NCBI GenBank assembly: GCA_002319915.1
Contig: DCFQ01000039.1
Span: 34,418 to 45,977, forward strand
Direction: 5' to 3'
DNA: 11,560 bases
Source of the DNA: Bacteroidales bacterium UBA1800
Lineage (GTDB): Bacteria; Bacteroidota; Bacteroidia; Bacteroidales; VadinHA17
Each line of letters opens with the position of its first letter. Position 1 is the stretch's first letter. Under the pieces are notes generated by a model, which saw nothing but the letters and a program-made list of their open reading frames with translations, did no database searches and was not told where the DNA came from. Positions 1-6,863 of the stretch are shown one piece after another. The position numbers and the translations under genes are program-made.

Positions 1-30
1 TAGACTTTCGACTTTATAGACTTTCAACTT
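1..30. repeat. Short heptad-type intergenic direct repeat at window edge
   Basis: Just downstream of the mnmG stop codon, two 14-nt copies (TAGACTTTCGACTT at 1-14 and TAGACTTTCAACTT at 17-30) differ at one base and are separated by TA. At a finer scale the block is made of 7-nt units of the form GACTTTM (3-9, 10-16, 19-25) followed by a decayed unit. The window edge cuts it, so its full length is unknown. Similar GACTTTN runs between genes are something I recall from Bacteroidetes genomes, but I cannot check that here. No function is visible; it could be a simple-sequence spacer or part of a 3' end signal. Confidence 0.55.
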
Positions 31-32
31 CC

Positions 33-1901
33 CTATCTTCCTATGTACATTAACAAAATGCTTATATCCGAAGGAGAGACTCCGCTTATTCTTCCGGCCT
101 GTCCGATATTAACAGGCCTGATCCTCGAGAGTTTCTGCCTCCCCTCCGTCGATATCGAGATCAGCTCACTGTATTCTATATCGTCAGGGATCCTTACGTT
201 TTCAAGCCTCTTTATCTTGTCCGCAAGATTCCTTTCACGTTCAATGTATCCCTCGTACTTGATCCTGACTTCAGCTGACTCGATAACTTCCTCTCCCATG
301 CCGGATCCTTCAAGCTTTTCAAACCCTATCGCCTTCAGAAAAACTTTTAGCTCAATCTGTGGTCTCACTGCAATGCTTACTGCCTTTACCTTTTGCTTTA
401 TCATAGAGGTATTGGCTCTTTCCAGGTAATCATTTATCTGGGCGGGATCTATGCTCACATCTTCCAGAAAATTTATTATCTCTTCCACAAGCCTCTCCTT
501 TCTTTCAAGATTCTCCACCCTCTCCTTTCCCGCGAGCCCCAGTTCAAATCCTTTTCTTGTCAGTCTTTCATCTGCATTGTCCTGCCTCAGCAAGATCCTG
601 AATTCCGCCCTCGCCGTGAACATCCTGTATGGTTCGTCTACTCCTTTGGTAACAAGGTCATCTATCAGCACCCCAATGTACGATTCGTCCCTTCCCAGAA
701 CAAACGGTTCGACATCCCTGACTTTGAGGACTGCATTAATCCCAGCCATCAAACCTTGCGCGGCAGCCTCCTCGTACCCTGTGGTCCCGTTTATCTGTCC
801 CGCAAAATATAGTCCTCCGATCTTCTTTGTTTCAAGGGTACACTTTAGCTGGGTCGGCTGGAAGAAATCATACTCTATTGCGTACCCAGGCCTGTAGATC
901 TCAACCCTTTCGAGCCCCGGGATCTTTCTCATTGCCTTCAGCTGAACTTCAAGAGGAAGACTGCTCGAGAACCCGTTAATATAGTATTCATTGGTCTCCC
1001 TTCCCTCAGGTTCTATAAACATCTGGTGCGACTCCTTGTCCCGGAAGGTAACAATCTTATCTTCGATGCTGGGGCAATACCTCGGTCCGCGTCCCTTTAT
1101 CCTTCCCGTGAAAAGCGGGCTGAACTTCAGCCCTTTCCTTATCTCTTCATGCACCTCCCTGTTTGTATGGGTGATAAAGCAGCTTCTCTGATCTCCTATA
1201 ACCTTGTCGAATTCCAGGAATGAAAATGCTCTTCCCTCCTCGTCTCCCTTCTGCTCGATCATTGCCGAGAAGTCGATCGTTCTTCCGTCGATCCTGGCAC
1301 TGGTCCCTGTCTTCATCCTCTCCACTGAAAATCCTATTTCCTTCAATTGCTCGCTTAGACCCGACGACGCCTGCTCACCGGACCGGCCGCCTGTAACATT
1401 TTTAAATCCAATATGCATAAGGCCGTTAAGGAAAGTTCCGTTTGTCAGGATGACAGCATCAGAAAAGAACCTTGTTCCGAAGCTTGTTTCAACACCCTTA
1501 ACTTTTGAGCCGTCCTCAATTATCAGCCTGCTGGCCTGCTCCTGCCATATGCTAAGGTTCTCCGTATTCTCAAGGACCTTTCTCCACTCAACGCTGAACC
1601 TTTGCCTGTCGCACTGTGCACGGGGGCTCCACATTGCCGGTCCCTTCGACCTGTTAAGCATCCTGAACTGGATCATGCTTTTGTCAGTTACTATCCCGCT
1701 GCATCCCCCAAGAGCATCTATCTCCCTGACTATCTGGCCTTTTGCTATGCCTCCCATCGCAGGATTGCACGACATCTGGGCCAGCTTGGTCATATCCATT
1801 GTTATGAGCAGCGTCCTTGCACCCATCCTGGCGGCTGCATGTGCTGCTTCACAGCCTGCATGACCTCCCCCGACAACAATTACTTCGTATCTGAATTCCA
1901 T
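33..1901 (-). CDS. mnmG: tRNA uridine-5-carboxymethylaminomethyl modification enzyme MnmG (GidA)
   Basis: FAD-dependent enzyme that, in complex with MnmE, installs the (carboxymethyl)aminomethyl group on wobble uridine 34 of several tRNAs, using methylene-tetrahydrofolate and NADH. At 622 aa it is full length for the family. The FAD-binding Rossmann motif GGGHAGCEAA is at residues 11-20, followed by the family signature SCNPAMGGIAKG (about 44-55, with a conserved Cys) and GTFLNGLMHIG near 154-164. The second conserved Cys lies in RYCPSIEDK near 274-282, and FAGQINGTTGYEEAAAQG near 365-382 closes the FAD site. The helical C-terminal MnmE/tRNA-binding domain ends in SDISILLMYIGR. It is the last gene of the minus-strand cluster. 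Its ATG lies inside the 3' end of ybeY (22-nt overlap), with AGGAGG 8 nt upstream, which supports this start. MnmE is not in the window. Confidence 0.98.
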   Translation of the reverse strand: MEFRYEVIVVGGGHAGCEAAHAAARMGARTLLITMDMTKLAQMSCNPAMGGIAKGQIVREIDALGGCSGIVTDKSMIQFRMLNRSKGPAMWSPRAQCDRQRFSVEWRKVLENTENLSIWQEQASRLIIEDGSKVKGVETSFGTRFFSDAVILTNGTFLNGLMHIGFKNVTGGRSGEQASSGLSEQLKEIGFSVERMKTGTSARIDGRTIDFSAMIEQKGDEEGRAFSFLEFDKVIGDQRSCFITHTNREVHEEIRKGLKFSPLFTGRIKGRGPRYCPSIEDKIVTFRDKESHQMFIEPEGRETNEYYINGFSSSLPLEVQLKAMRKIPGLERVEIYRPGYAIEYDFFQPTQLKCTLETKKIGGLYFAGQINGTTGYEEAAAQGLMAGINAVLKVRDVEPFVLGRDESYIGVLIDDLVTKGVDEPYRMFTARAEFRILLRQDNADERLTRKGFELGLAGKERVENLERKERLVEEIINFLEDVSIDPAQINDYLERANTSMIKQKVKAVSIAVRPQIELKVFLKAIGFEKLEGSGMGEEVIESAEVRIKYEGYIERERNLADKIKRLENVRIPDDIEYSELISISTEGRQKLSRIRPVNIGQAGRISGVSPSDISILLMYIGR

Positions 1902-2326
1902 ATTCCGCTCCTCCTGAATTCCACTACCATATTCTCCTGCCTCCTCATCATGGCATCCCTATCCTTCTCATTCATGTCATCATAACCGCACAGGTGCAGC
2001 ACACCATGGACCATGACCCTAATAACCTCCTCCCTGATGCCTGTATTAAATTCCATTGCGTTATTCCTGACTGTATCGATACTTATGTAAATCTCACCGT
2101 TGATAATATCCCCCAAGTTCTCACCAAATGAGATAACATCAGTGAAATAATTATGGCCAAGAAATTCGTTGTTGATTTTTAATATTTCTCCATCATTCGT
2201 AAAAATAAAATTAAGGTCACCCGGGATTAGCTTTTCTTCCCTGATGACCTTATCTAAAAATTTTTTTATCGTCGCTGTATCCCTGAGCCTGAATTTTATT
2301 TTATCGTAGTAGAACTTAATTTTCAA
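1880..2326 (-). CDS. ybeY: rRNA maturation endoribonuclease YbeY
   Basis: UPF0054-family metalloprotein implicated in 16S rRNA 3'-end processing and late 30S quality control in the cytoplasm; 148 aa, normal length. The core GEIYISIDTVRNNA (77-90) is followed by the metal-site helix with H107 and H111 in HGVLHLCGYDD. The usual motif is HGxLHLxGYDH with three His ligands; here the third position is Asp117. I recall this substitution as usual in Bacteroidetes YbeY, so it is probably not a loss of function. No ATG gives a full protein (the next Met is residue 91), so the start is TTG at 2326-2324. That TTG overlaps the stop of the RsbW-like gene as TTGA and has GGAGG 7 nt upstream, pointing to coupled translation. 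The 3' end overlaps mnmG by 22 nt. Confidence 0.94.
   Translation of the reverse strand: MKIKFYYDKIKFRLRDTATIKKFLDKVIREEKLIPGDLNFIFTNDGEILKINNEFLGHNYFTDVISFGENLGDIINGEIYISIDTVRNNAMEFNTGIREEVIRVMVHGVLHLCGYDDMNEKDRDAMMRRQENMVVEFRRSGIWNSDTK
1910..1915 (-). promoter_or_regulatory. Shine-Dalgarno-like site for mnmG
   Basis: Read on the minus strand this is AGGAGG, 8 nt before the mnmG ATG. It lies within tandem AGG arginine codons near the end of ybeY. Bacteroidetes genes as a rule do not rely on a Shine-Dalgarno sequence, so the match may be partly a by-product of AGG codon use, but spacing and sequence are ideal. Confidence 0.45.
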
Positions 2327-2736
2327 TTAGTTACCTCCGTGAAATTCATTGTGACACTATTCCCTTTTTCATTAAAGCTTATTGAATCAGCCAGCTTTGT
2401 CATAAGAAAGACCCCTCTCCCGCTCAATTCCTCAATGTTTTCCGGCTTGGTGGGATCCGGGATTGACGACGGATTAAAACCCCTGCCCTCATCTGTAACC
2501 GTAATCGTGATATTCCTGTCCTGCAGCTTGATCTCAACATCCACAATTTTGTGCGGATCAGCTTTGTTCCCGTGTGTTATGGCATTATTTACAGCCTCAA
2601 GAGTAGCGACCAGTATCTTTCCATAATCATCCTGCTTAATTCCGGCATTATTGGTGATCTCGTCAATGGCATTTTCAATAACCCTCATGTTATCGATTTT
2701 GGACTCAATTTTCAGGCGCTTGTAAATGTTAGCCAT
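2323..2736 (-). CDS. RsbW/SpoIIAB-like ATP-binding protein (anti-sigma factor type HATPase)
   Basis: A single-domain GHKL ATPase of the HATPase_c_2 / serine-protein-kinase RsbW type, 137 aa. The N box is EAVNNAITHGNK (47-58), the G1 box DEGRGF (82-87) and the G2 box SGRGVFLM (105-112), all intact, so ATP binding is expected. No dimerisation or phospho-acceptor domain of a sensor histidine kinase is present. In Gram-positive bacteria such proteins bind a sigma factor and phosphorylate a STAS-domain antagonist. Bacteroidetes lack SigB/SigF, so the target here is unknown; no STAS partner, PP2C phosphatase or sigma factor lies in the window. The gene starts at ATG 2736-2734 after a 39-nt gap, the largest in the cluster, and overlaps ybeY by 4 nt (TTGA). 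I assign the family confidently but not the partner. Confidence 0.9.
   Translation of the reverse strand: MANIYKRLKIESKIDNMRVIENAIDEITNNAGIKQDDYGKILVATLEAVNNAITHGNKADPHKIVDVEIKLQDRNITITVTDEGRGFNPSSIPDPTKPENIEELSGRGVFLMTKLADSISFNEKGNSVTMNFTEVTN
2334..2338 (-). promoter_or_regulatory. Shine-Dalgarno-like site deciding the TTG start of ybeY
   Basis: On the minus strand this reads GGAGG, then a 7-nt spacer TAACTAA, then the TTG start of ybeY. It falls inside the codons for the last residues (Thr-Glu-Val-Thr-Asn) of the upstream RsbW-like gene. It is the main local support for initiation at TTG, because no ATG is available in the N-terminal half of the frame. Confidence 0.5.
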
Positions 2737-2775
2737 ATCACTGTAATTATTTCAATACTAAAAGTTATGCAATTT

Positions 2776-3960
2776 CTACTTTTTTTTCGAAATCCACAAT
2801 TCCGGATCCAATTTTACCTTCTCTTCGAAGATCATAAATTTCAAAATCGCCTTATTCCCATTCTCAGAATCAGTGAAAACATTACCTATCACCTGCTTTG
2901 TTTCAACCTTCTCCCCAGCTTTAACCCTGATATTTACAAGATTCTGATATACTGTCAGGTATTTCCCATGGCGAATTATCACAGCCATGTTTGCTCCCGG
3001 AATTGAAAATATTCTTGCAACCTCGCCTTTAAATACGCTTCTTACGGGGGTTTCCCCTAAACATGTGATCTCAATATCAATATTATCTTCAGTTACATAC
3101 TTCAGCAACGGATTGCTCTGGACACCGAAATGACCGGTGATCACACCCTTTTCAACCGGCCACGGCAGAAGTCCCTTGTTCTCATAAAAGTTATCGCTGA
3201 TCAGCTTAAGTTCAGGTGCAACATCCTTATTTACTTTCTTTTTCCGCTCATCATCGATAATCTTTTCTATTTCAGCTTCAATCTTCCTTGCTATCCTTTT
3301 CTTTTCCTCCAGTTCCTTCTGCAGCTGCTTCTCCCGTTTTCCAAGGTTATCAACCATCTTCTGCTGCTTGTCCTTTTCATCCTGCAGCAGGCTTTTCTGC
3401 AGCTCCTCCCGTGTTTTCAGCTCCGAGACCTTGTCCAGGTCCTCTTCAAGATTCTTTCTTGCCTCTTCAATCTCGCTCTTCAGGTCAATTATTGTTTCAC
3501 TCTCGTCCCTTCTGAACTTGGTTATCTGCTGAAGGTACTTCAGCCTCTTGTATCCCTGGTTAAAATCCCTTGCCGACAGAATGTAAAAAATTTCAGGATT
3601 CCCCTTTGATGATTTGAAAGAATTAATAACCGCTTTGCGATAATCATTCTTCAATACATTAAGGTCGCTTTCCATTATATCGATCGCTATGGTGTTAAGC
3701 TCGATCCTGTCAGAGATCAATCCTATCTCTTCCCTGAGCCCGCTTAAGACCGACTCCCTCAGATTGAGCTTCTTCCCGATCATCTGAAGCTCATTCAGGC
3801 TTGTCTTCTTCTGCTTTTCTGTCTCTTTAAGCAGATTGTCCACATATGATATCTCTTCAAGCGCCTTCTTCCTTTTATCCTCAAGCTCTGACCGGCTTTG
3901 CCCGCTAAGGCTCATATTCAATAGCAGCACCGCAATTACCGTTCCAAAAATGCACTTCAT
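2776..3960 (-). CDS. EnvC-like murein hydrolase activator: coiled coil plus degenerate LytM/M23 domain
   Basis: Periplasmic protein of 394 aa. It has an N-terminal hydrophobic signal segment (about 3-20), a long charged coiled coil (about 22-240) rich in Lys, Glu and Leu, and a C-terminal LytM/peptidase M23 domain (about 263-392). The M23 core is recognisable (GLLPWPVEKGVITGHFGV, then a PVRSVFKGEV strand and KAGEKVETKQVIG), but catalytic positions are missing. The region after GHFG reads QSNPLLKYV with no HP pair, the H..D metal motif is replaced by EDNIDIE (291-297), and the final HxH is replaced by ILKFMIFEE (372-380). This is the pattern of E. coli EnvC, which activates N-acetylmuramoyl-L-alanine amidases at the septum instead of cutting peptidoglycan itself. 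Its ATG overlaps the stop of the DUF4292 gene (ATGA). No amidase or FtsEX gene is in the window, so the partner is inferred from the family only. Confidence 0.88.
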   Translation of the reverse strand: MKCIFGTVIAVLLLNMSLSGQSRSELEDKRKKALEEISYVDNLLKETEKQKKTSLNELQMIGKKLNLRESVLSGLREEIGLISDRIELNTIAIDIMESDLNVLKNDYRKAVINSFKSSKGNPEIFYILSARDFNQGYKRLKYLQQITKFRRDESETIIDLKSEIEEARKNLEEDLDKVSELKTREELQKSLLQDEKDKQQKMVDNLGKREKQLQKELEEKKRIARKIEAEIEKIIDDERKKKVNKDVAPELKLISDNFYENKGLLPWPVEKGVITGHFGVQSNPLLKYVTEDNIDIEITCLGETPVRSVFKGEVARIFSIPGANMAVIIRHGKYLTVYQNLVNIRVKAGEKVETKQVIGNVFTDSENGNKAILKFMIFEEKVKLDPELWISKKK

Positions 3961-4718
3961 CTGAGCTTCCTGATAGTATAGTTCTTCCCGGGGGAAAACT
4001 CTATTTTTCCACCCCCGGCTGCTTCTGCTCTTTCAATCTCAATCCTTATCTCCGTCTTTGAATCAGGTTCATACAGCTCTATTGAGAATGGCATAATAAG
4101 ATCACCGGTTTTCTTCAGCTTTTTGAACCTGATGTCCGCTTCTCCTGAAAAAACGCTCTCTTCAACTTTTGCCTCAATTGCCTTTTGCCTCCTGCAATCG
4201 ATAGTATATACAATATCCTTTCCGTTCACCCTGGCAGCTATTTCCGTCAATCCCTTCCTGCAAATCACACTTTTTTGGACTGCCTGGCGATCTGAAACCA
4301 GATCACCCAGTAAAATCAGCAATACGTCCGGGCTTATCCCGTATTTCAATGTCCTGATCCCGGGCTTTCCAATGAGTAGCTCCTTGTTCAGCCGGTCATT
4401 TATCAGCAATGTGTCGTGTGTCATCAAGACTTTTGCAACTTCCGTTCCAAATGAACTTCTGACAGTTAACAACACTGAATCCGGCTTTCTGAATTTCACC
4501 GCAGCAAGGAAGTGAGTTGTCAATCCGCCGGAAGTTGCCTCTATTTCAGCTTTTGAAATATTAAAATTCCACTCTGAAATATTATTCTTTATTGTAGCTT
4601 CAATAATTTCAGTGTCAGGTATGGTCTTTTCTGGAACGCCAGTCACGCTGTTCTTTCGTAAAGTGGCGCAACCGGAAAATAAAATTCCCGCGACAGCTAT
4701 TAAAACTACTTTTTGCAA
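3957..4718 (-). CDS. DUF4292-family lipoprotein
   Basis: A 253-aa protein with a lipoprotein signal peptide: hydrophobic residues 4-13, then the lipobox FSGC with Cys17 as the likely lipidated residue. The mature part alternates short polar and hydrophobic strands (for example AAVKFRKPDSVLLTVRSSFGTEVAKVLMTHDTLLI, given here only as a region near 72-106), suggesting a curved beta sheet. It matches what I know of DUF4292, a Bacteroidetes family whose beta-rich architecture resembles the LolA/LolB fold; that link is inference. The only start giving an intact signal peptide is TTG at 4718-4716, overlapping the 3' end of the TPR gene by 13 nt; AAGGA lies about 9 nt upstream. The 3' end overlaps the EnvC-like gene as ATGA. 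Position beside another lipoprotein and an envelope factor supports an outer-membrane role; no reaction can be named. Confidence 0.83.
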   Translation of the reverse strand: MQKVVLIAVAGILFSGCATLRKNSVTGVPEKTIPDTEIIEATIKNNISEWNFNISKAEIEATSGGLTTHFLAAVKFRKPDSVLLTVRSSFGTEVAKVLMTHDTLLINDRLNKELLIGKPGIRTLKYGISPDVLLILLGDLVSDRQAVQKSVICRKGLTEIAARVNGKDIVYTIDCRRQKAIEAKVEESVFSGEADIRFKKLKKTGDLIMPFSIELYEPDSKTEIRIEIERAEAAGGGKIEFSPGKNYTIRKLR

Positions 4719-6427
4719 CCTTCTATTTCCTTCCCGAGATAACTTTTGGTATTGTCAAGCTTTATTGCCCTTTCCCAGGCCTTTACCGCTTCTCCGCACT
4801 TTCCGATCTTCTTCAACATAAAGCCGTAGTGCTCAAAATATTCAGCATCTTCAGATCTGCCCTGATCAAGTATCTTTTCCATGATCCTTGCCGCGTCTCT
4901 TTCCCTGCCTCTTTTGTAAAGTATCCAGGCATAAGTGTCCAGGAAAGTCGGGTTATCCTTTGACCTGGATACCACTTCCTTTGACATCTTCTCAGCATCC
5001 TTGAGCCTTGAGTTTTGTTCCGCAAGGTAATATGCATAATTATTAAGAACCGTAATATCCGTATCATTCACTGCAAGAGCCTGGTCAAAAGTTTCAAATG
5101 ACCTGGTATACTCCTTCATCCTGTAGTAAACATCTGCCCGCATCGTCAGCACCTGCAACTTTTGATCCTTGTTCTCACCGGCAAGGATCTCGGCTTTTCT
5201 TAACTCTTCCAGGGCAACATTAAATTCCTTATTCTCCATGGCAGCATTTGCATAAAGGATCTTTGCCAGGATTGACATATTGAATTTGGTGGCACACTCC
5301 TTTGCACTTGCCTCCAGCTGTGTAAAATCCTTCATTTCAAAATAGACCAGAAGCAGCTTTTCCCATGCGAAATAGTTTTCAGGCTCTGCCTTTATTACTG
5401 CTTCGAGCTGCCTGGCTGCTTCCATATCCTTGTGCTCTTTCTGAAGAAAATCAGGCAGCATCAATATAATGATGTTATCATCCTGGTAGTTTGCATTAAG
5501 GACCATAAGAGCCACCTCCATCTTATTCCCGTAATCCTTTTGAATATCAGGGTTATCCATCAGCTCAGAATATAAAGCTATTTTTTGCTCCCTGGTTATC
5601 TGATTGTTCAGAACGACCGTGTTTAAAAGGCTGAACACCTCATCATAATCCTTCTGTGAAAGGAGGAAATCGCACAAAGCCAGCTGGATCTGTCCGTCTT
5701 CGGGATTCCTTTTGATAAGTTCGGAGTAAAGCTCCGAAGCCTTTTCATTATCTCCCTGCTTCCTGTAGATTTCGGCCTCAATGCCATTAAATGTAACGTC
5801 GTCAGGGTTTTGTTTAAGCAGCTCCCTCACCTTCTCCAGAGCTTCTCTGTACTTCTTCTCTTCCACCAGCACCTTCACAAGAGCCAGCGTACTTGTCTCA
5901 TTGACCCCGTACTTTTCATCCAGCCTTGTAAGAATATTCCTTGCTTCATTGTACTTTTTCCCTTCAGCATACAGGTTTGCCAGCGAAACCTCAAGGTTTT
6001 CCTTTTCCGGGTATACTTTTACCAGCTTTTCGTAGCACAATATCGCGCTGTCAATATTCTTCTGCTGATAATATACGTTTGCAAGCGCAAGTCCGTACCA
6101 CATATTACCCGGGTCGATCACGGAGGCTTTTACGAGGTATTTCTTTCCCGTCTCCAGATCTCCGTTAGCCAGCAAGATCTGCGCTATCTCATAATTCGAA
6201 GCATCACTTTCAGGATTCAGCTTAATGCACTGTTCAAAATCGTTGAGTGCATCCGCCATGTTCCCCAGCAATTTCTGACGTAATCCTTCCGTAAATACAT
6301 AATCGAACGTGGCTTTGTCATATTTGGCTCCCTTAACTTCAGCGACCATGCCTTCCGGGGCCTTTTTATTGCAAGCGCTAAATATCAGCCCTGCGGCCAG
6401 AATCAGTACCAGATATGAATTTTTCAT
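4706..6427 (-). CDS. Tetratricopeptide-repeat lipoprotein
   Basis: A 573-aa predicted lipoprotein made almost wholly of TPR units. From ATG 6427-6425 it begins MKNSYLVLILAAGLIFSAC, a lipoprotein signal peptide with Cys19 as the lipid site. An in-frame start at 6523 would add 32 charged residues before the signal, so it is rejected; the chosen start also sits 1 nt after the dut stop (TAGTATG). Repeats of about 34 aa run from near residue 30 to the end, recognisable by pairs such as ALNDFEQCIKLNPES, AILCYEKLVKVYPE, ASELYSELIKRNPED and SFETFDQALAVND, and close with FLDTYAWILYKRGRERDAARIM and AVKAWERAIKLD. TPR solenoids bind proteins; the ligand is unknown. Comparable genes sit between dut and DUF4292 in other Bacteroidetes as far as I recall. 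The last 13 nt overlap the DUF4292 gene. Confidence 0.92.
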   Translation of the reverse strand: MKNSYLVLILAAGLIFSACNKKAPEGMVAEVKGAKYDKATFDYVFTEGLRQKLLGNMADALNDFEQCIKLNPESDASNYEIAQILLANGDLETGKKYLVKASVIDPGNMWYGLALANVYYQQKNIDSAILCYEKLVKVYPEKENLEVSLANLYAEGKKYNEARNILTRLDEKYGVNETSTLALVKVLVEEKKYREALEKVRELLKQNPDDVTFNGIEAEIYRKQGDNEKASELYSELIKRNPEDGQIQLALCDFLLSQKDYDEVFSLLNTVVLNNQITREQKIALYSELMDNPDIQKDYGNKMEVALMVLNANYQDDNIIILMLPDFLQKEHKDMEAARQLEAVIKAEPENYFAWEKLLLVYFEMKDFTQLEASAKECATKFNMSILAKILYANAAMENKEFNVALEELRKAEILAGENKDQKLQVLTMRADVYYRMKEYTRSFETFDQALAVNDTDITVLNNYAYYLAEQNSRLKDAEKMSKEVVSRSKDNPTFLDTYAWILYKRGRERDAARIMEKILDQGRSEDAEYFEHYGFMLKKIGKCGEAVKAWERAIKLDNTKSYLGKEIEGCKK

Positions 6428-6428
6428 A

Positions 6429-6863
6429 CTAATGTTTTCCTGTATGTCCGAAGCCACCCTCTCCCCTGGCTGTTTTATCAATTTCCTGCACACTTTCCCA
6501 TTCTGCCCTTTCATGCCTGGCAATTATCATCTGGCATATCCTTTCTCCATCCTTAATAACGAAATTCTCGTCCGACAAGTTCACAAGGATAATGCATACC
6601 TCTCCCCTGTAATCCGAATCGATTGTACCGGGTGAATTCAGCACGGTTACTCCCTTGTTTATTGCAAGCCCGCTCCTCGGCCGTATCTGCGCCTCATAGC
6701 CTACCGGGATCTCGATGTAAAGTCCGGTTTTAACCAAAACCCTCTTCAGTGGTTCAAGGATGATATCCTCATCTATATTTGCCCTTATGTCCATCCCGGC
6801 CGAGTATTCTGTTGTGTACCCCGGCAGCTGATGCTTTGATTTATTGACAATCCTGACTTTCAT
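6429..6863 (-). CDS. dut: Deoxyuridine 5'-triphosphate nucleotidohydrolase (dUTPase)
   Basis: Cytoplasmic homotrimeric enzyme that hydrolyses dUTP to dUMP and pyrophosphate, keeping uracil out of DNA and feeding thymidylate synthesis. The 144-aa protein has all five trimeric dUTPase motifs in order: AGMDIRA (22-28), RPRSGLA (61-67), GTIDSDYRGEV (79-89, with Asp82 the expected catalytic base), GERICQMII (106-114) and the C-terminal P-loop-like arm RGEGGFGHTG (133-142) that closes over the substrate. Length and motif spacing are those of the bacterial enzyme. Its ATG overlaps the flippase stop as ATGA, and its TAG stop is followed after 1 nt by the TPR gene. A nucleotide-pool gene in an envelope cluster looks like a historical neighbour, not a functional partner. 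Confidence 0.98.
   Translation of the reverse strand: MKVRIVNKSKHQLPGYTTEYSAGMDIRANIDEDIILEPLKRVLVKTGLYIEIPVGYEAQIRPRSGLAINKGVTVLNSPGTIDSDYRGEVCIILVNLSDENFVIKDGERICQMIIARHERAEWESVQEIDKTARGEGGFGHTGKH

Noticed and set aside
1204..1863. 219-codon open frame on the plus strand
   Set aside because: It lies wholly antisense to mnmG, whose protein sequence is fully conserved there. The translation has no recognisable domain and reads as a shadow of the real gene.
2737..2775. Internal promoter before the RsbW-like gene
   Set aside because: The minus strand has TAGTATTG, one mismatch from TAnnTTTG, but no -33 element at a suitable distance; too weak to list as a feature.
3130..3609. Plus-strand frame rich in Leu and Phe that looks like membrane segments
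   Set aside because: It is antisense to the Lys/Glu-rich coiled coil of the EnvC-like gene; reverse complements of such codons give Leu and Phe, so the hydrophobic look is an artefact.
6428..6523. Longer N-terminus for the TPR protein from an ATG at 6523
   Set aside because: It would overlap dut by about 95 nt and put 32 charged residues before a clear lipoprotein signal peptide; ATG 6427 gives a standard start.
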